54,004 bases of DNA from Tsukamurella pseudospumae (GTDB lineage Bacteria; Actinomycetota; Actinomycetes; Mycobacteriales; Mycobacteriaceae), in assembly GCF_001575205.1 (NCBI RefSeq), contig NZ_LSRE01000007.1, positions 1 through 54,004 on the forward strand, given 5' to 3'. Positions 36,292 to 45,464 of this stretch are shown one piece after another (the first letter of the stretch is position 1; the number at the start of each line of letters is the position of its first letter). The notes beneath the pieces are model-generated. The model did not search any database, was not told the DNA's origin, and was given only the letters and a program-made list of their open reading frames with translations. The translations under genes were made by a program, and so were the position numbers.

Positions 36292-36990
36292 ATGGAGTTT
36301 CCGAAAGTACTGCTCGCCCCGGCACGTGTCGGGCTGGCCGCCGCGGGTCTCGGCCTCGCCGCGGCGGAGACCTCCGTCGCGGTGGCGCGCGACGTCGTCG
36401 GGATGGCCGCGGACCGGCTCGATCCCGGTTCGGGTGACGGCACCCGCCACGAGAACCTGATCACCGCCGCGCAGCGCGTGCCGTCGATCGTGCACCGCGT
36501 CTCCGATCTGCTCGGCGACGAGGGTGCCATCCACCGGGTGGTGGGTCCCGGCGGCGCGGCCGATCGGGTGGCGGACCTGTTCAACGAGGGGGGATCCGTC
36601 GATCGGATCATCCGGCCCGACGGTCCGCTGGACCGTGCCACCCGGGACGGCGGCATCGTCGACGTGCTGACCGCGGAGGACGGTGTCGTCGCGCAACTCG
36701 CCGCGATGACCGACGCGCTCAACCGGCTCACCCCCACGGTGTCCGCGATGAATCAGCGGATCAGCGACATCGAGACCGTGGTGGGTGCGGCCAACACCGT
36801 CGCCGAGCCGGTGACGGACCTGCTGTCGAGCCTGCCTAAGTTCGCGCTCCGCACCGCGAACGAGATGGCCCGGGCTGCGCAGCCGCGGCAGCCGCGCCCC
36901 GCCCGCATCATCGACGCGCCGTCCGCAGGTCCGACGGTGCTGCCGGCGCCCGAGGCCTCGGCCGAGAGCTCGCCCGAGACTCAGGTGTAG
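36292..36990 (+). CDS. Conserved hypothetical, helical repeat-like protein
   Basis: The protein has 232 residues from ATG 36292. It is amphipathic and helical, with degenerate short repeats built on D-R-V (VHRVSDLLGDEGAIHRVVGPGGAADRVADLFNEGGSVDRIIRPDGPLDRAT). A Pro-rich tail ends it. No motif for catalysis. It may be a scaffold or membrane-surface protein; this is a guess. The last 10 bp overlap the convergent gene. Confidence 0.65.
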   Translation: MEFPKVLLAPARVGLAAAGLGLAAAETSVAVARDVVGMAADRLDPGSGDGTRHENLITAAQRVPSIVHRVSDLLGDEGAIHRVVGPGGAADRVADLFNEGGSVDRIIRPDGPLDRATRDGGIVDVLTAEDGVVAQLAAMTDALNRLTPTVSAMNQRISDIETVVGAANTVAEPVTDLLSSLPKFALRTANEMARAAQPRQPRPARIIDAPSAGPTVLPAPEASAESSPETQV

Positions 36991-37658
36991 GACTTGGCGC
37001 AGATGGTGTAGACGGGGTCGTCGAAGAAGTAGCTGCGGTCCCACTCGCCGGTGCAGCGGGCGGAGTCCTTGAGGCCGCCCACCACGGAGATCACGGTGAT
37101 GGTGCCGGGCGCGCCGCACTGCGCGGCCGCCTTGATCCAGGTTCCCGGGACCGGGGCGGAGTAGCAGTAGTTCACGTTGAGGTTCGGGGTCAGGCAGTAG
37201 GCGCGCCCCTTGGTGATCGAGGTCTGCTCCTTCTTGCACGCCTCGCCCACGGGCATCACCTGGGTGACCTTGTACGGGGACCCGCCGTCGTCGCAGTTGC
37301 CGACCTTGGGGTTCTCGGGCACGTCGTAGAGGCAGTCGTTGATCCGGAACACCTGACCGGTCGCGTCGATCGTCGCCGACGTCGCGCCCTTGCCGGGGTC
37401 GTTGCCCCCCTTGGAGTCGTTGAGCAGTGCCGCCGTCACGATCGCCGCGATGAGCGCGACCACCGCCGCGACGGCCACGATGCCGACGATGAGATTGCGG
37501 CCCGACGAGGGCTTCCGGGGAGGCTGCGGCGGCGGGCCGCCGGGGACGGGGCCGGGGGCGGCGGGGCCGCGCGGAGGCGCGGGCAGCGGAAGGGCCTGAG
37601 AGTACGCCTGGCCGGGTTCCTGCGGGTGGTATCCGCCGTGCGGGCCGGGACCCGTCAT
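36981..37658 (-). CDS. Membrane-anchored Cys-rich protein
   Basis: The protein has 225 residues from ATG 37658. Pro/Gly-rich cytoplasmic N-terminus, one transmembrane helix (LIVGIVAVAAVVALIAAIVTAALL), then an outer domain with eight cysteines (NDCLYD, GNCDD, EACKK, AYCLTP, NYCYSA, AQCGAP, ARCTGE, TICAKS) that could make four disulfides. The layout resembles actinobacterial DUF4333/LppU-like envelope proteins, but I do not name a family. It overlaps the HhH-GPD gene by ATGA, so the two are one operon. Confidence 0.75.
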   Translation of the reverse strand: MTGPGPHGGYHPQEPGQAYSQALPLPAPPRGPAAPGPVPGGPPPQPPRKPSSGRNLIVGIVAVAAVVALIAAIVTAALLNDSKGGNDPGKGATSATIDATGQVFRINDCLYDVPENPKVGNCDDGGSPYKVTQVMPVGEACKKEQTSITKGRAYCLTPNLNVNYCYSAPVPGTWIKAAAQCGAPGTITVISVVGGLKDSARCTGEWDRSYFFDDPVYTICAKSYT

Positions 37659-38239
37659 GCGCCCTCCTTCTTCGCGGCCGCCTTCATCTCCTTCTTGTGG
37701 GCGCGGACCTTCTGCAGCGACTCGCCGTCGACCACGTCCGCGACGGAGCGGAAACCGGCCTTGCCGTAGTCGCCGACCGCCGTCGCCCACCCGCGGGGCT
37801 TCACGCCGAGCTGCTTGCCGACGAGTGCCGCGAAGATCTTCGCCTTCTGGGCGCCGAACCCGGGGAGCGCTTCGATCCGCTTGACCAGATCGGCGCCGGA
37901 CGAGGCCTCGGTCCAGATGCGCTCGGCGTGTCCGTCGTACTCGTCGACGACGATCCGCGCGAGCGCCTGCAGTCGGGCCGCCATGGCGCGCCCGTAGCGG
38001 TGGATCGCGGGCGGGGTGGTGCACAGTTCCTCGAATCGCACCGGATCCGCGACCGCGATGTCGCGGGGATCGATGCTCCCGAATCGCTCGAGGACCTTCC
38101 AGGGACCCGCGAACGCCCGCTCCATGGGGAACTGCTGATCGAGGAGCATGCCCGCGAGCAGCGCGAACGGGTGCTCGGAGAGCACCGCGTCCGACTCGGG
38201 TTCCCCCGTGATGTGCAACGTGACCGCCATGGCCGTCAT
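37655..38239 (-). CDS. HhH-GPD base-excision DNA glycosylase
   Basis: The protein has 194 residues from ATG 38239 (GAAG upstream); ATG 38230 is possible. It has LLAGMLLDQQFPMERAF, the entry helix of HhH-GPD glycosylases, and the hairpin IEALPGFGAQKAKIFAALVG. There is no FeS cluster motif. The Lys-rich tail (HKKEMKAAAKKEGA) may bind DNA. Substrate unknown. First gene of a two-gene operon. Confidence 0.85.
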   Translation of the reverse strand: MTAMAVTLHITGEPESDAVLSEHPFALLAGMLLDQQFPMERAFAGPWKVLERFGSIDPRDIAVADPVRFEELCTTPPAIHRYGRAMAARLQALARIVVDEYDGHAERIWTEASSGADLVKRIEALPGFGAQKAKIFAALVGKQLGVKPRGWATAVGDYGKAGFRSVADVVDGESLQKVRAHKKEMKAAAKKEGA

Positions 38240-38330
38240 GGTACTTCAGCCGTGCCTTCCAGTATCGGGAGCAACGCGGCGGCTAGGGTTGGTCTGACGG
38301 CCAACGGCGAGCGGAATCGAGGAGAAGCGA

Positions 38331-39122
38331 ATGTCGAACATCGACTACGAGGTGCGCGACGAGGTCGCCTATGTGCGAATCAACCGTCCGGAGAAGCACA
38401 ACGGCCTCACGCTGGACATGCTCGACGATCTCGCGCGGGCCGCGGACCGCGCGAAGAACGACCACTCGCTGCGCGCCGTGATCCTCTCGGGCGAGGGCAG
38501 CTCGTTCAGCTCCGGCCTCGACTTCGCCTCGGCGGGCAAGGAACAGCGCCGCCTGTTCATGAACTTCGTCCCGAAGCGGATCTCGGCCGCGAACAGCTTC
38601 CAGGCCGCCGGCTGGGCCTGGCGCAGTGTGCCCGCGCCCGTGATCGCCGTGGTCACCGGACACTGCTACGGCGGCGGTCTGCAGATCGCACTCGGCGCTG
38701 ACTTCCGCTACGCCTCCACCGAGGCCGACTTCTCGATCCTCGAGGCGAAGTGGGGCCTGATCCCCGACATGTCGATCTCCGCGTCGATCGCCCAGCTCAC
38801 GACCATCGACGTCGCGAAGCGCCTGACGATGACCGGCGAGATGTTCACCGCCAAGCAGGCCCTGGACTGGGGCCTGGTGACCGGTGTCTCCGCCGATCCG
38901 ATGAAGGACGCCCTCGAGTTGGTGGAGAAGCTCAAGGAGCGCTCGCCCGATGCGGTGGCCGCCTCGAAGGCCCTGTTCGAGAACACCTGGTACAGCGGCT
39001 CGCGCCTGTCCTTCCCCGTCGAGCAGGCACTCCAGCTGGGCCTCCTGCGCGGCCGCAATCACACCATCGCCCGCACCGCGGCGATGAACAAGGAGAAGCC
39101 CGTCTTCGTCGAGCGGCAGTAG
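38331..39122 (+). CDS. Enoyl-CoA hydratase/isomerase family protein
   Basis: The protein has 263 residues from ATG 38331. Crotonase fold: VAYVRINRPEKHNGLTLDML, the oxyanion-hole strands AVILSGEGSSFSSGLDF and PAPVIAVVTGHCYGGGLQIALGADFRYAS. The segment AKWGLIPDMSISASIAQL carries Asp at the site where classic hydratases have Glu, so it may be an isomerase or another crotonase activity. Divergent from the HhH-GPD gene. Confidence 0.88.
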   Translation: MSNIDYEVRDEVAYVRINRPEKHNGLTLDMLDDLARAADRAKNDHSLRAVILSGEGSSFSSGLDFASAGKEQRRLFMNFVPKRISAANSFQAAGWAWRSVPAPVIAVVTGHCYGGGLQIALGADFRYASTEADFSILEAKWGLIPDMSISASIAQLTTIDVAKRLTMTGEMFTAKQALDWGLVTGVSADPMKDALELVEKLKERSPDAVAASKALFENTWYSGSRLSFPVEQALQLGLLRGRNHTIARTAAMNKEKPVFVERQ

Positions 39123-39132
39123 CGGGCCGGAG

Positions 39133-39237
39133 CGTCAGCCGCCGGGGCGGACGATGCCGTGATCGGGGGCGAAGACCTGGCCCCGCCCCTCCGGACCGTC
39201 AGCCGCCCGGCCGGACGATGCCGTGATCGAACGCGAA
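39133..39237 (-). repeat. Duplicated 3' end of the response-regulator gene
   Basis: 39197-39237 (true gene end) and 39133-39173 are imperfect copies at a 64-bp period. On the minus strand the copy reads FAPDHGIVRPGG-stop against FAFDHGIVRPGG-stop in the gene. Confidence 0.85.
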
Positions 39238-39876
39238 AACAATCGCCTCGGCGCGGTTGCGGACGTCGAGTTTGGTGAAGATCGATCCGATGTGGCTCTT
39301 CACGGTCACGATGGAGATCACCAGCTCGGCGGCGATGTCGTCGTTCGACATCCCGCGCCCGACGAGGGCGAGCACGTCGATCTCCCGGGACGTCAGCCGG
39401 GTGATCGCCGGGCCCGACGGTGCCGCGGTCGCGACCGGTGCCGCGCGGTAGGTCTCGAGCACGCGGCCGGTCACCGCCGGGTCGAGGACGGCCTCGCCCG
39501 CAGCGACGAGCCGCACGGCCCGGATCAGCTCCTCCGCCGGTGAGTCCTTGAGCACGAAGCCGGATGCGCCGGCGCGCAGCGCCTCCGACAGCAGGTCGTC
39601 GTCGCGGAACGTGGTGAGGACGAGAACCGGTGGGGCGCCGTTGTTCCCGGTGACGCGTCGGGTGGCCTCCATGCCGCTCATCCGCTTCATCCGCAAGTCC
39701 ATCAGCACCACGTCCGGCGCGGAGTCGGCGACCGCACGCGCCACCTCGTCGCCGTCGGAGCATTCGGCCACGACCTCGAATCCGTCGCGGCGGCGCAGGA
39801 TCCGGCGGAGCCCGAGGCGCACCAGGTCCTGATCGTCCACCAGCAGCAGCCGGATCGGCGGGTCGGTCACGGTCAT
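39199..39876 (-). CDS. NarL/LuxR-type response regulator
   Basis: The protein has 225 residues from ATG 39876. Receiver domain: IRLLLVDDQDLVRLGL with acidic pocket, phospho-acceptor Asp in DVVLMDLRMKRMSG, Lys in FVLKDSPAEEL. C-terminal LuxR HTH: LTSREIDVLALVGRGMSNDDIAAELVISIVTVKSHIGSIFTKLDV. Its start overlaps the kinase stop by ATGA, so the pair is co-translated. Target genes unknown. Confidence 0.93.
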   Translation of the reverse strand: MTVTDPPIRLLLVDDQDLVRLGLRRILRRRDGFEVVAECSDGDEVARAVADSAPDVVLMDLRMKRMSGMEATRRVTGNNGAPPVLVLTTFRDDDLLSEALRAGASGFVLKDSPAEELIRAVRLVAAGEAVLDPAVTGRVLETYRAAPVATAAPSGPAITRLTSREIDVLALVGRGMSNDDIAAELVISIVTVKSHIGSIFTKLDVRNRAEAIVFAFDHGIVRPGG

Positions 39877-41069
39877 GACGGGGTCTCCTGACGGACGGTC
39901 GGACTCGGGCGGGCCGCCGGGAATCGCGCGTCCACCAGCCAGGTCCCGTCGACGGGACCGGTCGTGAGGGTGCCGCCCGCGCTCTCGACGCGCGCCCGCA
40001 TGCCGTCGAGGCCCGTCCCACCCGGGGCGCGGCGGGCACCGTCGGGCACGGGGCACGCGACCCGGACGGCCAGGCCTCGCCGCTCCCGGGCCTCGACGGT
40101 GACCGCGACCTGCGCGCCCGGTGCGTGCTTGACGGCGTTGGCCAGGGACTCCTGGACCACCCGGAAGGCGGCGAGACCGGAGGTGCCGGCGAGCGCCGTC
40201 GACGAGGTCCGCTGGTCGAGGGTCACCGCGAGTCCGGCGCGCTCGAAGGACGCGACCAGCTCGGGGATGTCGGCCAGGCCGGGCTGCGCGGATCCGGGTC
40301 CGTCGGTGCGCAGCAGCTCGATGGTGTTGCGGATGTCCTTCATCGCGGTGCGGCCCTGGGTCTCCGCGTCGCGGAGGGCCTCGACGGCCTCGGCCCGGTC
40401 GTCGTCGGACTCGAGCGCGCGACGGGCGGCGGTCACGTTGAGCAGCACGACGGCGAGCGAGTGCGCCACCACGTCGTGGACCTCGGCGGCGATGGCCGCA
40501 CGATCGAGCGCCGTGCGTGCCGCCTGCGCCCGGCGCTCGGCGCGCAGCAGGAGGAGCTGGTTCTGCAGCAGCTGGCCGACCGCGGCACCGAAGCAGACCG
40601 TCAGCACGATGAGCCAGGCCTGGTGGTTCGCGCCGAGCAGGCCGGCGCCGATGACGACGGCGAGGTACACGGCCAGGTGGGTCGCCGCCACTCGCGGCGT
40701 GCAGACCGCCGCGACCTGGGTGATGCCGAGGACCAGCATGAGCGGCACCACGTCGAAGGTCGTGGGCACGCACCAGAACAGCATCGCCACGCCCAGGGTG
40801 GCCGCGGTGTGCGCGGTGATCGACACGGATCGAGCACTCACGAGGCTGGCGCTGAGGTGCACCAGCGACAGGGCGATCGCGGCTGCGAGCCACACCCACT
40901 GCGCGACCTGCGGTCCGGCGAGCACTCGGGGCGCCACCGCTCCGATCGTCAGCAGCACCATCGCCGCCTCGGTGATGGTCATGTAGTACGGCGGGTACTC
41001 GTAGCCCAGCTGCGCGAGTACACGCCGGTACCGCGCCTCGAGCCACCGCAGAGCGCGCATGGCTTGCAT
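39873..41069 (-). CDS. Two-component sensor histidine kinase (HisKA_3)
   Basis: The protein has 398 residues from ATG 41069 (ATG 41060 equally possible; neither has a strong ribosome site). About six transmembrane helices in the first 190 residues with no large outer loop, then the dimerisation segment with EVHDVVAHSLAVVLLNV (phospho-His), then an ATPase domain ending GGTGLDGMRARVESAGG. Membrane-embedded sensing is likely. Cognate of the overlapping response regulator. Confidence 0.9.
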   Translation of the reverse strand: MQAMRALRWLEARYRRVLAQLGYEYPPYYMTITEAAMVLLTIGAVAPRVLAGPQVAQWVWLAAAIALSLVHLSASLVSARSVSITAHTAATLGVAMLFWCVPTTFDVVPLMLVLGITQVAAVCTPRVAATHLAVYLAVVIGAGLLGANHQAWLIVLTVCFGAAVGQLLQNQLLLLRAERRAQAARTALDRAAIAAEVHDVVAHSLAVVLLNVTAARRALESDDDRAEAVEALRDAETQGRTAMKDIRNTIELLRTDGPGSAQPGLADIPELVASFERAGLAVTLDQRTSSTALAGTSGLAAFRVVQESLANAVKHAPGAQVAVTVEARERRGLAVRVACPVPDGARRAPGGTGLDGMRARVESAGGTLTTGPVDGTWLVDARFPAARPSPTVRQETPS

Positions 41070-41235
41070 CGTAGCCGCGCGACCAGCCCGGTTCATCCGC
41101 CCGGGGGCGGATCCCCGGCTCCACCCCCGGGCGGGGGCGCGAATCCGACTTGAGCACGCTGACCTGCGTCGACGCCGGCGATAGCGTCGAAGACGGACCC
41201 GGGACACCCACCGGGCACGGGAGAAGGAGCAGGAC

Positions 41236-41388
41236 ATGATCACCGTTGGAGTCATCGCCGCGTTCGTCCTCGCGATCGCGGTCCTCACCCACGACCGCGA
41301 CGGTCTCGACTTCGGCGCGCGCGACGTTCACCGCGCGGTCGCCGAGCGCGACCACCGGACCGGGCCGCTGGGCACCGTCGTCCCCTGA
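41236..41388 (+). CDS. 50-aa putative membrane peptide
   Basis: ATG 41236 follows GAAGGAGCAGGAC. The product starts MITVGVIAAFVLAIAVLTH, a single hydrophobic helix, followed by a charged tail (DRDGLDFGARDVHRAVAERDH) and stop at 41386-41388. It is short and would be missed by many gene callers. It sits between the histidine kinase and P450 genes, divergent from the former, and 58 bp ahead of the latter. Confidence 0.55.
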   Translation: MITVGVIAAFVLAIAVLTHDRDGLDFGARDVHRAVAERDHRTGPLGTVVP

Positions 41389-41446
41389 GAACCGGCCGCC
41401 GCCCGCGGGAGAGCACGGGCGTGCACAATCGATGAAGGAGGACGAT

Positions 41447-42940
41447 ATGACCACGATCACACGCGCCGCCCGATCCGGATTCGGCAGCGGGCTGGGCGGC
41501 ACCGTCGCGCGCACCCTGTCCATCCCCGAACCCGCCTGGCATCTCCGTGATCCCGCGCGGCCGGGGATCTCGGGCAGGAACTCGGACGATGCAGGTCCGG
41601 TGGACGACGGCGCCGGGCTGAGTGCGGCCCCGTCGTTGCCGATGGGCCGGGTGCGGGCGTCTCTGACCTACACCCTGCGCGAGGGGGACGTGATCTTCGG
41701 CGCGTCGGAGCGGTACGGGGACGTGTTCCGGTCCGAGTTCGCCGGCGGTCCGGGGCGGATCGTCATGCTGTCCAACCCCGCCCACATCGCGTCGCTGATG
41801 TCGCGCCCCGACGGTGCGCCGTCGGCCACCCGGTTCTCCCCGCTGCGGCCGATCGTGGGGCCGGACTCGGTGCTCACCTCGGTCGGCCCGCGGCACAAGC
41901 AGCAGCGCGGGCTCCTTCTGCCGCAGTTCCACGGGCGCGCGGTGGCGGCGTATCAGCAGCGCATCGACGCCGCCACGGCGCGCCGCATCGACGAGTGGCA
42001 GCCGGGGGAGCGGGTGGCGCTCGCCGACATCGGGCAGCAGATCACCCTCGACGTGATCATGTCGGCGGTGTTCGGCATCGACGACGAAGCGGGCGCCACG
42101 CGGGCGGAGCGCGCTGTCCGCTCGTCGATGATCCGGCTGCTGCACCTCTCGACCCACCCGCTCGCCACCGTGGTGCAGCTGGTCAATGCACGCAGCCCCG
42201 AGCCGCGGGGCGCGTTGAAGATGGTGCTCCGCCCGCTCGACAGGGCGATCTACGCCGTGATCGCGGAGCGGCGCCGGGAGGGAGCGGACGGGCCGGACGG
42301 CGGGGGCCGTTCGGACATCCTCACGGTGCTCATGGCAGCGCGCGGTGACGACGGTGCGCCGCTGGCCGACAGTGAGATCCGCGACGAGCTGCTCACCCTG
42401 GTGCTCGCCGGGCACGAGACCACGTCGAACTCCGTGGCGTGGACCTTCGAGCGCCTCACCCGCAACCCCGAGGTGTACCGGCGAGCGGTCCTCGCCGCCC
42501 GCGAGGACGACGAGGAGGCCTACCTCGAGGCGTTGATCAACGAGTCGATGCGCAGCCGCCCGGTGGTGCCGATCGTGGCACGGGAGCTGCTGTCGGACTG
42601 GCGGTTCGGCGACTACGTCGTGGACCGCGGTGTGGTGGCACTGATCTCGATCCTGCTGCTGCACCACCGCGAGGAGCTGTACCCGCGGCCCTACGCCTTC
42701 GATCCCGAGCGCTTCCTGGGCGTCAAGCCCTCGCCGCAGAAGCTCATGCCCTTCGGCGGCGGCTCCCGCCGCTGCCTCGGGGCGGGCCTGGCGATGGCGG
42801 AGCTGCGGGTGGTGGTCACGCAGATCCTCCAGCGCGTCGATCTCGCGATGACGGACGCCCCGGCCGAGCAGCCGAGGCACCGCAACGTCACCATGATCCC
42901 GGGGCGCGGCGGCCTGGTGACCGCACTGTCCCGGGACTGA
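41447..42940 (+). CDS. Cytochrome P450
   Basis: The protein has 497 residues; ATG 41447 lies 5 bp after AAGGAGG. Conserved parts: I-helix LAGHETTSN, K-helix ESMR (ExxR), and the haem-binding loop FGGGSRRCLGAGLAMAE with the Cys ligand. A CYP110/CYP138-like class by general look (RPLRPIVGPDSVLTSVGPRHKQQRGLLLPQF). It needs ferredoxin and reductase partners not found in this window. Substrate unknown. Confidence 0.92.
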   Translation: MTTITRAARSGFGSGLGGTVARTLSIPEPAWHLRDPARPGISGRNSDDAGPVDDGAGLSAAPSLPMGRVRASLTYTLREGDVIFGASERYGDVFRSEFAGGPGRIVMLSNPAHIASLMSRPDGAPSATRFSPLRPIVGPDSVLTSVGPRHKQQRGLLLPQFHGRAVAAYQQRIDAATARRIDEWQPGERVALADIGQQITLDVIMSAVFGIDDEAGATRAERAVRSSMIRLLHLSTHPLATVVQLVNARSPEPRGALKMVLRPLDRAIYAVIAERRREGADGPDGGGRSDILTVLMAARGDDGAPLADSEIRDELLTLVLAGHETTSNSVAWTFERLTRNPEVYRRAVLAAREDDEEAYLEALINESMRSRPVVPIVARELLSDWRFGDYVVDRGVVALISILLLHHREELYPRPYAFDPERFLGVKPSPQKLMPFGGGSRRCLGAGLAMAELRVVVTQILQRVDLAMTDAPAEQPRHRNVTMIPGRGGLVTALSRD

Positions 42941-42952
42941 GCACAGCGCCGC

Positions 42953-44653
42953 TCAGGCGCGCGTGCCGCGCTCGTCGCCGAGCCGGATCGGTGCGATGTC
43001 CGCGAAGACGTCGCCCGGTCCGGGATTGGTCGGTCGCGTGCCGCCGCCGAGGTGGTGCACGACGCCCCAGACGGCGTTGAGCGCCGTCTGGAGCGCGCCC
43101 TCGGCCCACCCCGCGGTCCACGAGATGTCGTCGCCCGCCAGGAAGAAGCCGCGGTGCCGCGGATCGAGCCGCTCCTGCATGAAGTGCGTGTAGAGGCGCT
43201 CCTGGTACCGGTAGTGCCCCGGCAGGTTCGCCTTGAACGCGCCCATGAAGTAGCGCTCCGTCTCCCAGGACACGGTCTTCGGCGTGGCGATGATGTGGCT
43301 GCGGATGTCCACGCCCGGGTAGATCTCGCCGAGAGATTTGAGCATGAGGTCCATCCGCGCGTTCACGTCCAGCGGGAGCACCTTGAGCGAGTCGTCGGAC
43401 CAGGTGTAGCTCAGGCAGATCACGCCGGGCCGGTCCGGACCGTGGTCGAGCAGGTAGGTGCCGCGGCTCATCCGGTCGGTCAGGGTCATCGACATCGTGT
43501 CCCGGCCGGTGGCCGGGTCGACGTCGAGCCAGAACGGGCGGTCGACCAGCGCGAACACCTTGGAGCTGCCCATGTAGTGGGTGCGCTCCACCGCGGTCCA
43601 GTGGTCGATGGGCAACAGGTCGTCGTCGCAGTCGATGGTGTTGAGCAGCATCCACGCCTGGCCGGTGAAGATCGCCGCGGGGAAGGTGCGGGTCTCGCCG
43701 CCCGCGTCGACCAGGGTGTAGCGCGGCGCACCGCCGGGGCCTGCGGTCCGGCGGATCTCGGTCACCGCGGGGCGGTGCGCGCCCCCGTTGAGATCCTTGA
43801 CCGACCGGGCACCGTCGAAGGTGTTCTCCCAGAGGTGCTTCGGGAGCCGGTCCGAGCCCCCGACGATGCCGCGGTGGTGGTCGTCCGCGGCGGTGCAGGT
43901 GACCCGGAGGATCTCCAGCATCGAGTTGGGATAGTCGGTGTCCCAGCCGCCGGTGCCGAATCCGACCTGCCCGAACAGTTCCCGGTGCGCGAAGGAGCGG
44001 AAGTGCTTCGAGGCGGTGAGGAAGCCGTAGAAGGTCTGGTCGTCGAGTTCCTCGACGAGGCGCGACCACACGGCCCGGATCCGCGGCACGTCCCGGGCGC
44101 GGATCGCGTCCTGCAGTTCGGCGGCGTCGGCGTAGTCGGCGAGCGTCGCGTCCCAGGCCTTCGCCACCTCGGCGAACTCGGGCGGCAGGTCGGCGGCGGT
44201 GCGCGCGTAGTGGCTCTCACCCTTGAGGTCGATGACGGTGCTGGGCGTCGCGTCCGCGAGCGGGTTCGGGAAGGCCTGCGTCCGCAGCCCCGCGAGGTCC
44301 AGGTAGTGCTGCAGCGTGGTGGACGAGGGCGGGAAGCGCATCGCGCCCATCTCGGCGACGAGATCGTCGTCGTAGCCGGAGAACCGCTCGCTGCGCATCC
44401 GCCCGCCGATCCGGTCCGCCTCGTACACCACGGGTTTCAGGCCGATCCGGGCCAGCTCGTAGGCGGCGGTGAGCCCGGCGAGGCCGGCACCGATCACGGC
44501 GACCTCGGTCCCGAGCGCCTCGTCCGGGACACTGCCCAGGCCGTCCGGGTGGGTCACCCAGTCGTCGTAGGCGAAGGGGAAGTCGGGCCCGAACATCGTC
44601 AGGGGTGCCTCGGATGCGGACGGGCCGTGGGCGGGCATGGCGGGCTGGGTCAT
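42953..44653 (-). CDS. Flavin-dependent amino-acid 2-monooxygenase (probably arginine)
   Basis: The protein has 566 residues from ATG 44653. FAD-binding Rossmann start EVAVIGAGLAGLTAAYELARIGLKPVVYEADRIGGRM, and C-terminal FAD contact GFFLAGDDISWTAGWAEGALQTALNAVW. The length and the start match lysine/tryptophan/arginine 2-monooxygenases, which turn an L-amino acid into the amide one carbon shorter. With an amidase and a ureohydrolase in the same operon, L-arginine to 4-guanidinobutanamide is the best reading (inference); lysine to 5-aminovaleramide is the alternative. Last gene of the operon, 19 bp after the amidase. Confidence 0.8.
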   Translation of the reverse strand: MTQPAMPAHGPSASEAPLTMFGPDFPFAYDDWVTHPDGLGSVPDEALGTEVAVIGAGLAGLTAAYELARIGLKPVVYEADRIGGRMRSERFSGYDDDLVAEMGAMRFPPSSTTLQHYLDLAGLRTQAFPNPLADATPSTVIDLKGESHYARTAADLPPEFAEVAKAWDATLADYADAAELQDAIRARDVPRIRAVWSRLVEELDDQTFYGFLTASKHFRSFAHRELFGQVGFGTGGWDTDYPNSMLEILRVTCTAADDHHRGIVGGSDRLPKHLWENTFDGARSVKDLNGGAHRPAVTEIRRTAGPGGAPRYTLVDAGGETRTFPAAIFTGQAWMLLNTIDCDDDLLPIDHWTAVERTHYMGSSKVFALVDRPFWLDVDPATGRDTMSMTLTDRMSRGTYLLDHGPDRPGVICLSYTWSDDSLKVLPLDVNARMDLMLKSLGEIYPGVDIRSHIIATPKTVSWETERYFMGAFKANLPGHYRYQERLYTHFMQERLDPRHRGFFLAGDDISWTAGWAEGALQTALNAVWGVVHHLGGGTRPTNPGPGDVFADIAPIRLGDERGTRA

Positions 44654-44672
44654 GTGCGCTCCTTCTCGGGGG

Positions 44673-45464
44673 CTAGTACAGGTCGGCGCGCCGGTCGCGC
44701 AGGTAGGTGTTCGCAATGCGGGCCTCGCGCAGCCCCTCGGCGTCGGCGGTGAAGGTCAGGAGTTCCTCGTCGCGTCCGGCGCGGGCCACGACCTCGCCGT
44801 CGGGTCCGGCAGCGGTGCTCAGCCCGCAGTACTCGAGCGTTCTCTCGCGGCCGCAGTGGTTGGTGTACGCGATGTACAACTGGCTCTCGAAGGCCCGCAC
44901 CGGCACGAGACGTTCCGCGATCCGGCCGAACGGTTCCATCAGGCCCGTCGGGATCAGGAGCAGGTCGGTGCCGGCCTCCGCGTGGGCGCGGACGGCCTCG
45001 GGGAACTCCACGTCGTAGCAGATGAGGAGCCCGCAGCGCAGGCCGCCGAGGTCGAACTGCACGGGCAGCTCGTCGCCGGGTGCGAAGACCGCGCGGTCGA
45101 GGTCCCCGAAGAGGTGCGTCTTGCGGTAGTGCGCGAGCTCCGCACCGTCGGGAGCGATCACGGTGGTGGCGTTGAAGACCCGATCGCCCTCGCGCTCGGG
45201 ATACCCCGCCACGATGGCGATGCCGTGGCGGCGGGCGACCGCGCCGACCGCCGCGTGGTACTCGCCGCCGCGCGGACGAGCGAGTTCGGTTGCGGCCGGG
45301 CCGATGTCGTAGCCGGTCACCGACAGCTCGGGCGTCACCAGCATCTGCGCGCCGCCGGCGGCGGCGCGGGCTGCCGCATCGTCGATCGCGGCCAGGTTGC
45401 GCCCGACGTCCGGCTCGGGCCCGAGGCCCTCCGGCCCCTGGTACATCCCGACGACGACCGTCAT
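44673..45464 (-). CDS. Nitrilase-superfamily amidase (4-guanidinobutanamide or valeramide type)
   Basis: The protein has 263 residues from ATG 45464, overlapping the permease stop by ATGA. The Glu-Lys-Cys triad is visible: VTPELSVTGYD, YRKTHLFGD, GLLICYDVEFPE. Length and layout match DavA-like 5-aminovaleramidase. It would hydrolyse the amide made by the neighbouring monooxygenase to the acid and ammonia. Confidence 0.82.
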   Translation of the reverse strand: MTVVVGMYQGPEGLGPEPDVGRNLAAIDDAAARAAAGGAQMLVTPELSVTGYDIGPAATELARPRGGEYHAAVGAVARRHGIAIVAGYPEREGDRVFNATTVIAPDGAELAHYRKTHLFGDLDRAVFAPGDELPVQFDLGGLRCGLLICYDVEFPEAVRAHAEAGTDLLLIPTGLMEPFGRIAERLVPVRAFESQLYIAYTNHCGRERTLEYCGLSTAAGPDGEVVARAGRDEELLTFTADAEGLREARIANTYLRDRRADLY

